Shown one piece after another: positions 50,230-63,074 of a stretch of DNA of 64,000 nucleotides. Position 1 is the first letter of the stretch. Each line of letters starts with the position of its first letter. Source of the stretch: Fen-178 sp963722575 (GTDB lineage: Bacteria > Acidobacteriota > Terriglobia > Bryobacterales > Bryobacteraceae); contig CAVRNR010000022.1 of the NCBI GenBank assembly GCA_963722575.1, forward strand, positions 1,798,001 to 1,862,000, read 5' to 3'. Both the position numbers and the translations under genes were made by a program. Below the pieces are notes generated by a model, which worked only from the letters and a program-made list of their open reading frames with translations, searched no databases and was not told the DNA's origin.

Positions 50230-50290
50230 GCACGCGGCGGAAGTTACCGTCCAAATCGGTACGGCGCCTCCGGTTCTAACACCCAAATGG

Positions 50291-50610
50291 GAGATCCCCC
50301 GGCTTTGCCGGGGCGGCAGTAGAAGTTTGACATTTCCGGGAGCCTTCCGCAGGGTGGCAACCGACTCGCGCTCCTGGGGGCAGAGAGGATGCGGGGGGTG
50401 ATGTACACGGTCGCACGGGTCGCGTCGGCTCCGCGGTTGAGCGGTGCCGGGTGTGAAGAGCGCAGCAGAAAGCGTAGCGGGGTGGGACGAAGACCACGTA
50501 CCGGGAACCACGACGCAGCCCCACGCGTGTTTTTTCGGGGTCGCGCCAGCGACCCCGCATAGCCGCTTTGAGGGGCTCAAATCCTAAAGCCCCCGGCTCT
50601 GCGGGGGATA
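50291..50610. mobile_element. Probable IS/MITE remnant with terminal hairpins
   Basis: The segment starts with a CCCCGGC-TTT-GCCGGGG hairpin (50297-50313) and ends with CCCCCG...CGGGGG (50590-50607). It has no coding frame. It lies exactly where the upstream half of the second O-antigen ligase should be. The family is not assigned. Confidence 0.45.
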
Positions 50611-50622
50611 CTTACATCCGTC

Positions 50623-51432
50623 GTGCTGCGCTTGTTGATGCTGACGGCCGTGGGCATCTCTACCATTCTGCGGACCGGGTCGCGCGGCGCGGTGGTAGCG
50701 ATGGCGCTCGCCTCCTTGTTCTTCTTGTTGCGGGGGACGGCTCGCCAGCGAATCACCCTGCTGGCGGGCGTCTCGGTGCTCATTCCGGTGTCGGTGGCCA
50801 CGGTGCCGAAGCAGCCTCTCCAGTGCATTACTTCGTTTTCGGACGATGTAGCCTCCGGAGCGGAGGCCGCCGGATCCACGGCGGCGCGGAAGTACTTGCT
50901 TGGAAAGAGCCTGGAATACACGATACACAACCCGATTTTTGGCGTAGGCGCCGGGCAATTCGCCTGGGCCGAGGGCACGGGGAACCGCATCGGTGGCACC
51001 ACGCATGGGCAATGGCAAGAGACCCACAATACCTATATGCAAGTAGCGAGCGAGTGCGGAATTCCGGCGTTGATCCTATTCCTGTGCGGCATTGGATCCA
51101 TGTTCCGCCTGCTGAATTCGACCTTCCGGCAAGCGCGCCGGCGGTCCGACTGCGAGGACATAGCGGCCGCTTCTTTTTTCGCCGTGCTGGCCATGGTGGC
51201 TTTTTGCACGGCTATCTTCTTCTTGAGTTTCGCGTACTTCTTCTATCTGCCGGCGCTGGCCGGACTCGCGATTGCTCTGGACCGAACGGCGCAGGCGGAG
51301 TTTAGTTCCAGGGTCCCCCAGGATTTAGGACCTCAGCCGCCTCCCTGGGGCGCCCCCCCGCGCGGCTTCCACACTGGCGCTGAACGGGTTCCTCCAGGCC
51401 TGGCCCGTACGGCGCGGCAGGGCGCTTTGTGA
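50623..51432 (+). pseudogene. 5'-truncated O-antigen ligase paralogue
   Basis: The 269-residue frame matches the second half of the ligase at 48757: NPIFGVGAGQFAWAEG, TTHGQWQETHNTYMQVA and SECGIPALILFL. The first 5-6 membrane segments are missing and replaced by the IS-like remnant upstream. A Pro-rich tail ends it. It is probably non-functional, although the periplasmic loop and the last helices remain. Confidence 0.75.
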
Positions 51433-51465
51433 TTCCACTATAATGGCTCCGAGCCCTATGATCGG

Positions 51466-52647
51466 ATGACCTGCCCTGGGGACCCCCGCCGCTTTTCCGT
51501 GTTGGTGGTTTCGCACTCGTACCCGCCCGCTTTGGGAGGGTCGGAGATGGAAGCCCAGCGCGTTTGCTCCGCCTTGCTCCGGCGCGGCCATCAGGTGACG
51601 GTCTTGTGCTCGGGAGGGCCCCCCATGCCGGATGTATCCTCCTGGATCGATCCGGCCGGCGTTCCGGTTCGGATCTACGGCCGCCATCGGCTTACGCGCG
51701 ACTATGCCTTTGCGCTTGGAGTTGCGTGGACGCTCTTCCGCGAACGCCGCCGCTATCAGATCGTCTACTTCCTCATGCAGGGGCTGCATCTTGCCGCGGG
51801 CTTGCCCGTCGCCCGTCTTCTCCGCAAACCCGTAGTCATGAAAGTGTCCGGCAGCGGTATCATGACCACCATGCGAGGCTCCTGGCTGGGAAGGCTGGAA
51901 CTGCGATTCCTTCGCCGGTGGGCGCGCTGGGTCATGATTCTCAATCCGGGCATGGCCGAAGAGGCCATCGCCGCCGGGCTGGAACCGGACCGTTTACTGT
52001 GGATGCCCAACCCCGTCGATACCGATGAGTTCGCTCCCTGTGCCCCGGACCGCCGCCGCGAGTTGCGCGCCCGGTTCGGCATCGGGCCTTCCGCGCCCGT
52101 GGTTATTTTCGTCGGCCGGTTGGCTCCCGAAAAGGAGTTGCCCTCGTTGATCCGGGCGTTCGCCACTGTGCGCCGGGACGTTCCGAACGCCACCCTCGTT
52201 TTGGTGGGAGACGGCCCGCTGCGAAGCGAATTGGAGAAGATCGCCGCCGGGCTGGCCCTGAACGGCACCGTTCGGTTTACCGGGCGCCAGACTGGCACGG
52301 AGGTCCGCGAGTGGCTGCAGGCAAGCGATGTCTTCGCTCTGGTCTCCTCCAACGAAGGGCTGCCGTGCTCTCTTTTGGAAGCCATGTCGGCCGGACTTCC
52401 CTCCGTCGTCAGCGACATCCCCGCCAGCGTCCAACTGGTCGAGGCCGAAGTCCACGGCCTGCACGCCCCTTCGGGCTCGCCGGATCTGATCGCCGCCGCG
52501 TTGCATCGCCTGCTCCTGGATGCGCCCCTGCGCGCGCGCATGGGCGCCGCCGCCAGGCAGTGTATGCTCGCCGGTTATTCCATCGACAAAGTTGTGGACC
52601 GGTACGAAGCGCTGTTTTCCGAAATGCTCGACGCGGGGCGGCGCTGA
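51466..52647 (+). CDS. Family 4 glycosyltransferase
   Basis: The 393-residue GT-B protein has an N-terminal domain (LVVSHSYPPALGGSEMEAQR) with the acceptor loop and a C-terminal GT4 domain: FVGRLAPEKELPSLIRAF, LVGDGPLRSELEKI, TGRQTGTEVREWL and the E-x7-E motif SNEGLPCSLLEAMSAG. It transfers a sugar to a lipid-linked glycan. A TATAAT lies 25 nt upstream. It lies in one operon with the DUF218 gene. Confidence 0.92.
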   Translation: MTCPGDPRRFSVLVVSHSYPPALGGSEMEAQRVCSALLRRGHQVTVLCSGGPPMPDVSSWIDPAGVPVRIYGRHRLTRDYAFALGVAWTLFRERRRYQIVYFLMQGLHLAAGLPVARLLRKPVVMKVSGSGIMTTMRGSWLGRLELRFLRRWARWVMILNPGMAEEAIAAGLEPDRLLWMPNPVDTDEFAPCAPDRRRELRARFGIGPSAPVVIFVGRLAPEKELPSLIRAFATVRRDVPNATLVLVGDGPLRSELEKIAAGLALNGTVRFTGRQTGTEVREWLQASDVFALVSSNEGLPCSLLEAMSAGLPSVVSDIPASVQLVEAEVHGLHAPSGSPDLIAAALHRLLLDAPLRARMGAAARQCMLAGYSIDKVVDRYEALFSEMLDAGRR

Positions 52648-52651
52648 CCTC

Positions 52652-53266
52652 GTGATCGTCCGCTTGCTCTCGCTTCTGCGTAACGCCGCGGTCGCCGTCG
52701 GCGCCTTGGCGCTGATCGTCACTTTCACGCCCCTCGTCCCCTGGACCACCGCTCGCCTCACCGCCGATTGGACCGACAGCGACCGAAACGTGCTCATCCT
52801 GCTCATCGGCTCCGGAGATCCCGGACTGCCGGCCGGCCGTTTCATTGGCATCGACACCTATTGGCGAACCGCCTATGCTCTCGATGCGTGGCGCAGCGGG
52901 CATTTCCACACCATTCTCGTGTGCGGAAAAGGCAGTGCGGAGACCATCAAGCCCCTCCTTGTCGCCTATGGAGTTCCGGAATCGGCGATTCTCGTGGAGA
53001 ACCGCTCTACCAGCACGCATGAGAGCGCCGCTTTCGCCAAACCGATTCTAGCCGGCCTTTCCGGCCCTTTCGTTCTGATGACCAGCGATTTTCACATGCT
53101 CCGGGCTTCCCGTTGCTTTGCCCACGAGAAAATCCCCGTCGCCACCCGGCCTATTCCCGACATCCTGAAGCGATTCCGCTCACTTCCACTGCGTTGGGAA
53201 TGCTTTTGGACCTTGGTTGAGGAGATCGGCAAACTGGGCTATTACGGCGTGCGCGGGTGGCTCTGA
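52652..53266 (+). CDS. ElyC/SanA/YdcF family (DUF218) membrane protein
   Basis: From GTG 52652 there are 204 residues: an N-terminal membrane segment (AAVAVGALALIVTFTPLV) and a periplasmic DUF218 domain with VLILLIGSGDPG, ILVCGKGSAETIK, NRSTSTHESAAFAKPI and LMTSDFHMLRASRCF. ElyC-like proteins affect undecaprenyl-phosphate use in envelope glycan synthesis. It follows the GT4 stop by 4 nt. Confidence 0.85.
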   Translation: MIVRLLSLLRNAAVAVGALALIVTFTPLVPWTTARLTADWTDSDRNVLILLIGSGDPGLPAGRFIGIDTYWRTAYALDAWRSGHFHTILVCGKGSAETIKPLLVAYGVPESAILVENRSTSTHESAAFAKPILAGLSGPFVLMTSDFHMLRASRCFAHEKIPVATRPIPDILKRFRSLPLRWECFWTLVEEIGKLGYYGVRGWL

Positions 53267-53319
53267 CCCAAGGACCGCTCGGGCAGACTGAGAATCCCGG
53301 CCACCCGGCTTTCGCGTTG

Positions 53320-55173
53320 TTACCCACGTTCCGCAAGGCTGCTTTTCATCCAGCACTCCAGCACCAGGAGCCGCCACAACTGGACAGGGACGCGTCCCTC
53401 GGCCAGCGCGGTCTTGAGCGGCTCGCGCAAAGCGCCGGGTCTGACCCAACCTTCTTTCTCCAGAAGCGTTCCCTCCCGCAGATGCTCGAGCATCCCGCTC
53501 CAACGTCTCGCCAGCCATTGCTCGACTGGAACTGTGAACCCCCGCTTTTTGCGGAACGCGACTTCGGGCCCGATCCGCCGCCGCGCAATTTCCCGCAACA
53601 CCGCCTTCAGCCTCCCGCCATGAAAGTGGATCTCCGGAGGCAGGGCCGCGGCGAACTCCCATAACTTGGTATCGAGCAACGGCTCGCGCCCTTCAATGCC
53701 GTGGTACATCGTCCCGCCGTCGATTTTCGGCAGGAACTCGCTGTTGAAGTGCATCCGCCGGTGGTAATCGGATACGTCCTGCAGCAACCGGCGCCCGGAT
53801 TCCGGCGCCGATACGGTCTGTCTTTCGGGCAATTCCACTCCCCTCAGTCTCTCGCCCAGAATGGACCTGCGCTCGTAGTATGGAAGCCCGTCATGAGCCC
53901 TGGCGTGGTCTCCCAAGCCCCCCGTCGCATAATCCATAAAGTTCCGCATGCGTCGGAGCGGGCCATAGGGGGGGCAGGCTCTCCGCACCACCCGCCACGC
54001 CGCGGCCGCCGGCGCGGGCAGCCGTTGCGCCAGCCGTTGCGCCAGCCATGCGTTCCAAAAGAATGGGTACCCGAAGAACACATCGTCGCCGCCGTCTCCC
54101 GTGAGAAGCACGGTCGCGCGGCGCTTCACCGCCCGCGCAACCCACAGCACCGCCAGCGCGGACTGGCAGGAAAACGGCTCGCAATACGCATCCACCAGTT
54201 CGTCGAGGGAGAAACTGGTTTCCGGCATTTCCACGATTTCGTGCGGGATGCCCAGCAACCTGGCGGTGTGCGCCGCGTCGACGCTCTCATCCGAAGAATC
54301 GCCCGGGGCCCGCACGGTGAACGCCGTGATATTCGCGTTCGCCTCGCGCACCGCCCAGCACACTAACGACGAATCGACCCCGCCGCTCAATAGCACCCCT
54401 ATCGGCACGTCCGAAATCAGCCGAAGCCTGACGGATTCCACCAGGAGCCGCTCCGTCCCTTCAACCGCTTCCTGGAAGGTCGTCCGTGGCGCGTCACCGC
54501 CCGCCGGCGGCCGCCAGAATTGCCGTTCCGAAACGTGGCCGTCCCGCCACTCCAGAATGGTGGCCGGGGGCAACTTGCGGATTCCTATGGCAATCGCGCG
54601 ATCGTCGCGGACCCAGCCGAACTCCAGGAGATCGACTATGGCGTCGGGATTGATTTCTCCGCCAAAACCAGCGGCGCGCAAGGCGCGGACAGTCGATGCG
54701 AATCCGATCTCGCCGTTGCGCTCGCAGTAGATCAGCGGCTTTACACCCAAGTGATCGCGAACCAGGGTTAGCGTACGCCGTCGTTGGTCCCAAATGCCGA
54801 ATGCGAACATTCCGCGCAACCGGCCGGCCAGCGCGTCGATTCCCCACTCCTCGTAGCCGCGCAGCAGAACTTCCGTGTCGCACCGCGAATGAAATCGATG
54901 GCCCCTCTGCTCAAGAGCCCGCCGTAACTCGAGGAAGTTATAGATACAGCCATTGAATACCAGCCCGATTTGCCCGTCATCCGAGAGCATCGGTTGATGG
55001 CCCGCCGCGCTCAAGTCCAGAATCGCCAGCCGCCGGTGCCCCAGAACGGCGTTCGGCCACTTCGCGACGCCTTCCGAATCCGGACCACGCCGCACCAGCG
55101 CCTGGACCATCGCCCGAACACTTCGCTCGTATGCATACGGCTCCGGCCCTACGTGTCCTGCAATCCCGCACAC
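53320..55173 (-). CDS. Asparagine synthase (glutamine-hydrolysing), AsnB-like
   Basis: The 617-residue protein starts MCGIAGHVG-like (GTG 55173), so Cys2 becomes the N-terminal nucleophile of the glutaminase domain. The synthase domain has the PP-loop LSGGVDSSLV and LTGDGGDDVFFGYPFF. The open frame to 55227 adds 18 residues that would block the Cys and is rejected. In glycan loci, AsnB-like enzymes may amidate uronic acids. A simple asparagine role is also possible. Confidence 0.92.
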   Translation of the reverse strand: MCGIAGHVGPEPYAYERSVRAMVQALVRRGPDSEGVAKWPNAVLGHRRLAILDLSAAGHQPMLSDDGQIGLVFNGCIYNFLELRRALEQRGHRFHSRCDTEVLLRGYEEWGIDALAGRLRGMFAFGIWDQRRRTLTLVRDHLGVKPLIYCERNGEIGFASTVRALRAAGFGGEINPDAIVDLLEFGWVRDDRAIAIGIRKLPPATILEWRDGHVSERQFWRPPAGGDAPRTTFQEAVEGTERLLVESVRLRLISDVPIGVLLSGGVDSSLVCWAVREANANITAFTVRAPGDSSDESVDAAHTARLLGIPHEIVEMPETSFSLDELVDAYCEPFSCQSALAVLWVARAVKRRATVLLTGDGGDDVFFGYPFFWNAWLAQRLAQRLPAPAAAAWRVVRRACPPYGPLRRMRNFMDYATGGLGDHARAHDGLPYYERRSILGERLRGVELPERQTVSAPESGRRLLQDVSDYHRRMHFNSEFLPKIDGGTMYHGIEGREPLLDTKLWEFAAALPPEIHFHGGRLKAVLREIARRRIGPEVAFRKKRGFTVPVEQWLARRWSGMLEHLREGTLLEKEGWVRPGALREPLKTALAEGRVPVQLWRLLVLECWMKSSLAERG

Positions 55174-55179
55174 AAGCTG

Positions 55180-55188
55180 ATTATTGCA
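55180..55188 (-). promoter_or_regulatory. Extended -10 (TGC-AATAAT) before asnB-like gene
   Basis: The minus strand reads TGCAATAAT, 6 nt, then GTG 55173, again the leaderless spacing. Confidence 0.4.
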
Positions 55189-55391
55189 GGTAGGTGGGTG
55201 CTTGACAACTTTGTCGAGCTTACACACTCCTGGCGGCCGATCGAGCAGTCATTGAACTTGCCGCTTCGGCGGTCACGGTGAAGCTCAACAATGACCTTTG
55301 CGCCGCGGACGGTTCAGAGTATGCTGGAACATTGAAGTCAGTCCGATGGCGATTTTGTTCGGAGCAGGGCACCAAAAAGAGGCGCTTCCGG

Positions 55392-56348
55392 CTATTTAGT
55401 GGATTCTGGGGCCATGTCGAGGCCGCCACAGTGGAAGTAGATCGCGTGCACGAAGTTCTGCCTGTTGCGGAAGCCCCGCGCCGTGTACTTCACCCATTGG
55501 ACCTTGGCATTGATGGATTCGCTGGCCGCGTTGGTGATCCGATGCCGCAGGTACGCGATGATGTTCTCGAATCGCCGTTTGAACATCCGCGCTACCTCGA
55601 TTATCGGTTGCAGCCGACTCCTCACTGCCCAGTTGTGCCACCAGCGGAAGTGTTTCCTCGCCGGACGTTCGTAGATGTAGCTGTATAGAGTCATGGCCGT
55701 CTCTTTCAGCGCCCAGGCACGCGCTGTTTTCAGTTCACTGTTTCTCAGTTCGGCGAACTCCCTGCGGTCCTTCGGTTCCATCGATGTCGGATTCCTGAGC
55801 CAATCGTAACGAGTGCCCGCCAAACGGTCGTCCCCGGCGGCTTTCAGAGTTTTGTTTTCCTTCAGCCGAACCTTGTCCACAGCATCACCCAAATGCTGGG
55901 CTACATGGAACTTGTCGAAAACGACCTTGCCATCCGCTTGCGGCACATGTGCCCGTACCAAAGCGACGTACGGGTCCCACATGTTCATGGCGACGGCCCC
56001 GATGCCGCTGATCTGCTTCGGGGTCAGGGTCTCCCAGAATCCGTCCAGGCTGCTCTGCTTGCGGTCTTCGACCACGTATAGCACCCGCCTCCGCAGCAGG
56101 TTATTCACCAGGGTTAGATAGCTCTGACCCTTTCGAAAAGCCTTTTCATCGACACCAATCTGACTGACGGGCTCCGCTTTGCGTCGCTCCAAGCCACGCT
56201 TCACCGCCCGATCCATGATGCCGTGGATTTCGTCCCAACTGAGCTGCAACAGCTCGGCCACGGCTTTCTGGCTGGCCGCCTTCAGCCACTCGATCGCCAG
56301 TGCTTCGAACAGCGCCGTGAATCGGCTGGACGGTTCCGCCCATGACAT
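55392..56348 (-). pseudogene. ISL3-family transposase, N-terminus missing
   Basis: The 318-residue frame holds the DDE core: IGVDEKAFRKGQSYLTLV, DKFHVAQHLGDAVDKVR and the end NAASESINAKVQWVKYTARG. The N-terminal zinc finger and HTH of ISL3 transposases are missing. Upstream the frame continues for about 20 codons (YLALKRVRFRNC) and then stops with TAA, followed by unrelated sequence. Terminal inverted repeats are not found. It is a dead copy. Confidence 0.85.
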
Positions 56349-57080
56349 TGCGAAGTAACTGGAGCAATTCCTGAAACGGACGCGCTTGAGTGCGAGATAG
56401 GTTGAGTAGGCGTTGCCTTACGGAGGCGCCAAGGTTCGGCTGTATCTTCTTTTCGGGTTTCTATAGCCTGGTTTATGTTATCTTGACGAGTGAAGTGATC
56501 GAGGAGACGCGCCGGACAACGTACTTTGGCCGCTGGTATGCGGCTGGCAGCATCTCAGGAAGAATCTCGTGACCGCATTGTGATATGTTTTCGCCCTGCT
56601 TTTCGTCCTCGTAGCTGCGCTCTTTGATTTTTGGTCCAAAGTGCATTGCCTGCGGCGGGCGCATTTGGCCTTGGGAAAAAAGCGAGGACGCCCGGTACAG
56701 CGCTTGCATGGATTCCTTACATGGGCGCTGCTGCACGGGGCGCGATACCACCTCAGAGCGCGACTCAACTTCGGTTCAGTAGCTACAGGGGATGGTTGCC
56801 TGGTGCTCCGGTATGCGGATGTCGCCCTGGATTTGCACAGTCGATGCAGGGATCATTCGGCTCGACTCGATCTGCGGAATAATCGCGCTGCCCGCCGGCC
56901 GGAGGAACCGTTCGAAACTTGGCCTCCTGAGGAGCCAATTCTCATTCGGGGCGGTGCGGCACTTCATCTACAGCCGAGTTACGGTCCGGTCACCTCTTTC
57001 TTGGGCCGGAATCCCGTGAAACGAGGTCCCAAAAGCTTGAAAAGCCCACCTTGAAGTTCCACGCCTCCAGTCGCGCCTTG
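56349..57080. other. Degenerate region, no supported gene
   Basis: Short frames on both strands do not resemble known families. One plus-strand stretch (about 56640-57050) reads ALGKKRGRPVQRLHGFLTWA and may be a remnant. It lies between the dead ISL3 transposase and the ImmA fragment. Confidence 0.4.
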
Positions 57081-57602
57081 TCAGCATCGGCTTCCGGAAC
57101 GGAGAGCAGACCGGCCCGAATCGCGAGCACGTACAATCCCGGCGTCGTCATTGTCCGGCAAGGCGAGCATGGCGGCCAGTTCGCGGCCGCGGCCGCCTTC
57201 CTCAACGACTTTCAGGTCATCGAACTCCGTCTGCGTGATCAGCTTCAGGTTTCGGAGCCGGAACATAGCAGCCAGCCGGCTGACACCGAAATGATGCGCC
57301 ACGTGGACCACATCGTAGATCTGGATGTCCTGGCTGCAGGGTTCTGCGCGGCCCTCCGCCTGAACGGAGCCGGCTTCGTCGAACACCTGCGCGCTCGCGC
57401 GGCTGGGCCGGCCCTTGCCCTGCGCCGCGATGAATTGGCGCACGCCCCCGCTGGGCATCAGAAACCCGGCTGCGAAGGCGTTGGCGCGAACCTCGATCAG
57501 TTCATCGCGGTCTTCCGTGCGGCTCACCGTGCCAAGCAGACGCCGATCGAAGAGAGTGTGGGCGTACTCGTGGGCGAATGAGAATCGGCGACGGACTGGG
57601 GC
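57081..57602 (-). pseudogene. ImmA/IrrE metallopeptidase fragment
   Basis: The frame has the zinc motif FAHEYAH (HExxH), then RANAFAAGFLMPSGGVRQF and VVHVAHHFGVSRLAAMFRL, which define the M78 (ImmA) family. The N-terminal HTH or start is missing, and the C-terminus seems to change frame near 57200. ImmA proteins cleave phage or ICE repressors. This one is broken head-on with a Fic fragment at about 57600. Confidence 0.7.
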
Positions 57603-57980
57603 GTGGCGCCGGTTCGCGACCGATCCAGCTATTATCGGGCGATCCAGAGCGTCCGGGAGAGGGGCTTGGACCTCACGGAATGGCTTGAGTATTTCACAAT
57701 TGGCCTTGGATCACAGCTTGCGGAGGATCAGGAAAAGGGCGAGTCGCTCATCCGCCTCGACGTTCTGACGAGCAAGCACCAACTCACCGCGCGACAGCGG
57801 GTGGCCCTCGAACTGGCGGCCAACATGCCGGAGTTCCGGATGGAGGATTTCGAGGCAAGATGCCCGGACATCCACCGCCGGAGCCTGCAGGGCGACCTGC
57901 GCGCCCTCATCGAGGAATATCTCGTTGTGGCGGAGGGAGCTACGAATCGCCTCATCTACCGCATGGCTGGCAAGCCCTGA
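57603..57980 (+). pseudogene. Fic-family protein C-terminal fragment
   Basis: The 125-residue frame reads SSYYRAIQSVRERGLDLTEW, then LEYFTIGLGSQLAE, and a C-terminal winged-helix-like part (FEARCPDIHRRSLQGDLRAL, EEYLVVAEGATNRLIY). This is the usual end of bacterial Fic/DOC proteins with a wHTH. The HxFxDGNGRxxR catalytic motif lies upstream in complete proteins and is missing. GTG 57603 is not a true start. Confidence 0.7.
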
Positions 57981-58442
57981 GAACATGCGACAAACTAGCG
58001 ACACAACTTGCGACAAGCTCAAGCCAGTTCTCGCGACGATCCGGGGGTGAAAGATGTCGCGTTGGTGATCGGTAGATGATCAGGCTGCAACCGGATGCGG
58101 ACCGCTCCCATCCGGCTGCGGACATGTTCGACACTGGCCGCTGAACTGCCGCCGGTGGCGATTCGCATGTATAGGGAAAACTCTTGTCTTCGTCTCCTGT
58201 TTCACAAAACGAAGCGGACAACTTGGGGGGGCGGAAACGGGCGCGCGCGTGCGCGAAGCACGTGGCATGCCGCTTCCGCCGAGGCGATGTGGATTCCACG
58301 GGAATACTCGCCAGAAACTGGGTCCAACGTGGGTCGAAACGCCAAAAGATTCGCCAACTAGGACCAAACTGGGTCCAAATCAAACCGCGTAAGCCTTGTG
58401 TTTTCAGTGGGAAGCCCTCGCAAGTGATTCATTAGTGTTCCC
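57981..58442. other. Non-coding right end of island
   Basis: No gene is seen. Near the att core, CTGGGTCCAA occurs twice, with GGACCAA inverted between them (about 58315-58380), and ATTCGCCAA is shared with the repeat at 6330. These may be the arm-type sites of the right end. Confidence 0.45.
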
Positions 58443-58488
58443 TGGCATGGAAGAGGTCGTGAGTTCGAATCTCACCAAGTCCACCAAA
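58443..58488 (+). repeat. Attachment-site core 3 (tRNA-Ala 3' copy, 1 mismatch)
   Basis: 46 nt match tRNA-Ala from the anticodon loop to after CCA, with G-to-A at 58478 (tRNA position 68). It marks the right end of the island. Backbone genes resume 20 nt later. Confidence 0.85.
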
Positions 58489-58507
58489 ATGTTTCTGGGC
58501 ATCACGG

Positions 58508-62515
<4,008 letters not shown>

Positions 62516-62711
62516 ATGGCCTTGCGGTCCTACTCTATTCAGATCGTCTGAAATTGCGATTCTTGTAGGGGTCATTCACGGTGTTTCTGCCTTTGCGCCG
62601 GTATTTGGGCACAACCGCGGCTTCTTTCAACTTGCCGCCCCTCCTATCCCCTTACTTCTGCGTCTTCTGCGTTCTGGCATCCATCGTGCCTGATATTCCA
62701 GCGGGCTTCCC

Positions 62712-63074
62712 ATGTTGAAGATTACGCTCCATGACAGCGCCGATGAACTTCGCCTGAAGCTGGAAGGCAAGCTGGCCGGCCTGTGGGTGGCGGAATTGCA
62801 GCAGTGCTGGCGGACCGCGGCCTCCACCACCCATGGCAGGAACACCGTCGTGGACCTGCGCGACGTGGATTTCGTGGACCCGGAAGGCCAATCTCTGCTG
62901 GCGGAGATGTACCGGCAAGGCGTGTGCCTGCTGGCGGTTACGCCGCTCATTCAGGCGCTGATTCAGGAAATCTCGGGCCAGCCGGGTTGTGTTACGGTTG
63001 AAGAAAAGCCGGCTCGACGCTCCCATGCCCTCGCCAGCCCCGACACCGCCGGACGCGACCCGCGCTCGCTATGA
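62712..63074 (+). CDS. STAS-domain protein (anti-sigma factor antagonist-like)
   Basis: The 120-residue protein has a STAS-like fold with LRLKLEGKLAGLWVAELQQC and NTVVDLRDVDFVDPEGQSLL. The last stretch holds the region where anti-sigma antagonists carry Ser; here it is Asp-Pro-Glu-Gly, so phosphorylation is doubtful. It overlaps the GAF gene by 50 nt. Confidence 0.75.
   Translation: MLKITLHDSADELRLKLEGKLAGLWVAELQQCWRTAASTTHGRNTVVDLRDVDFVDPEGQSLLAEMYRQGVCLLAVTPLIQALIQEISGQPGCVTVEEKPARRSHALASPDTAGRDPRSL

Larger units (their letters stand above)
8955..58488. mobile_element. Element 2: 49.5-kb polysaccharide/prophage genomic island
   Basis: It lies between att copies 2 and 3. The left end holds a decayed prophage (terminase, tail-like fragments), the body holds polysaccharide genes and a large secreted-protein cluster, and the right end holds a broken ISL3 transposase and ImmA and Fic fragments. 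Many remnants show a history of repeated insertion and deletion. No integrase is found. Convergent, divergent and nested operons suggest assembly in several steps. Confidence 0.7.

Noticed and set aside
50291..50610. Group II intron or riboswitch in the O-antigen ligase gap
   Set aside because: There is no domain V-like hairpin or reverse transcriptase, and the terminal hairpins fit an IS-like remnant better.
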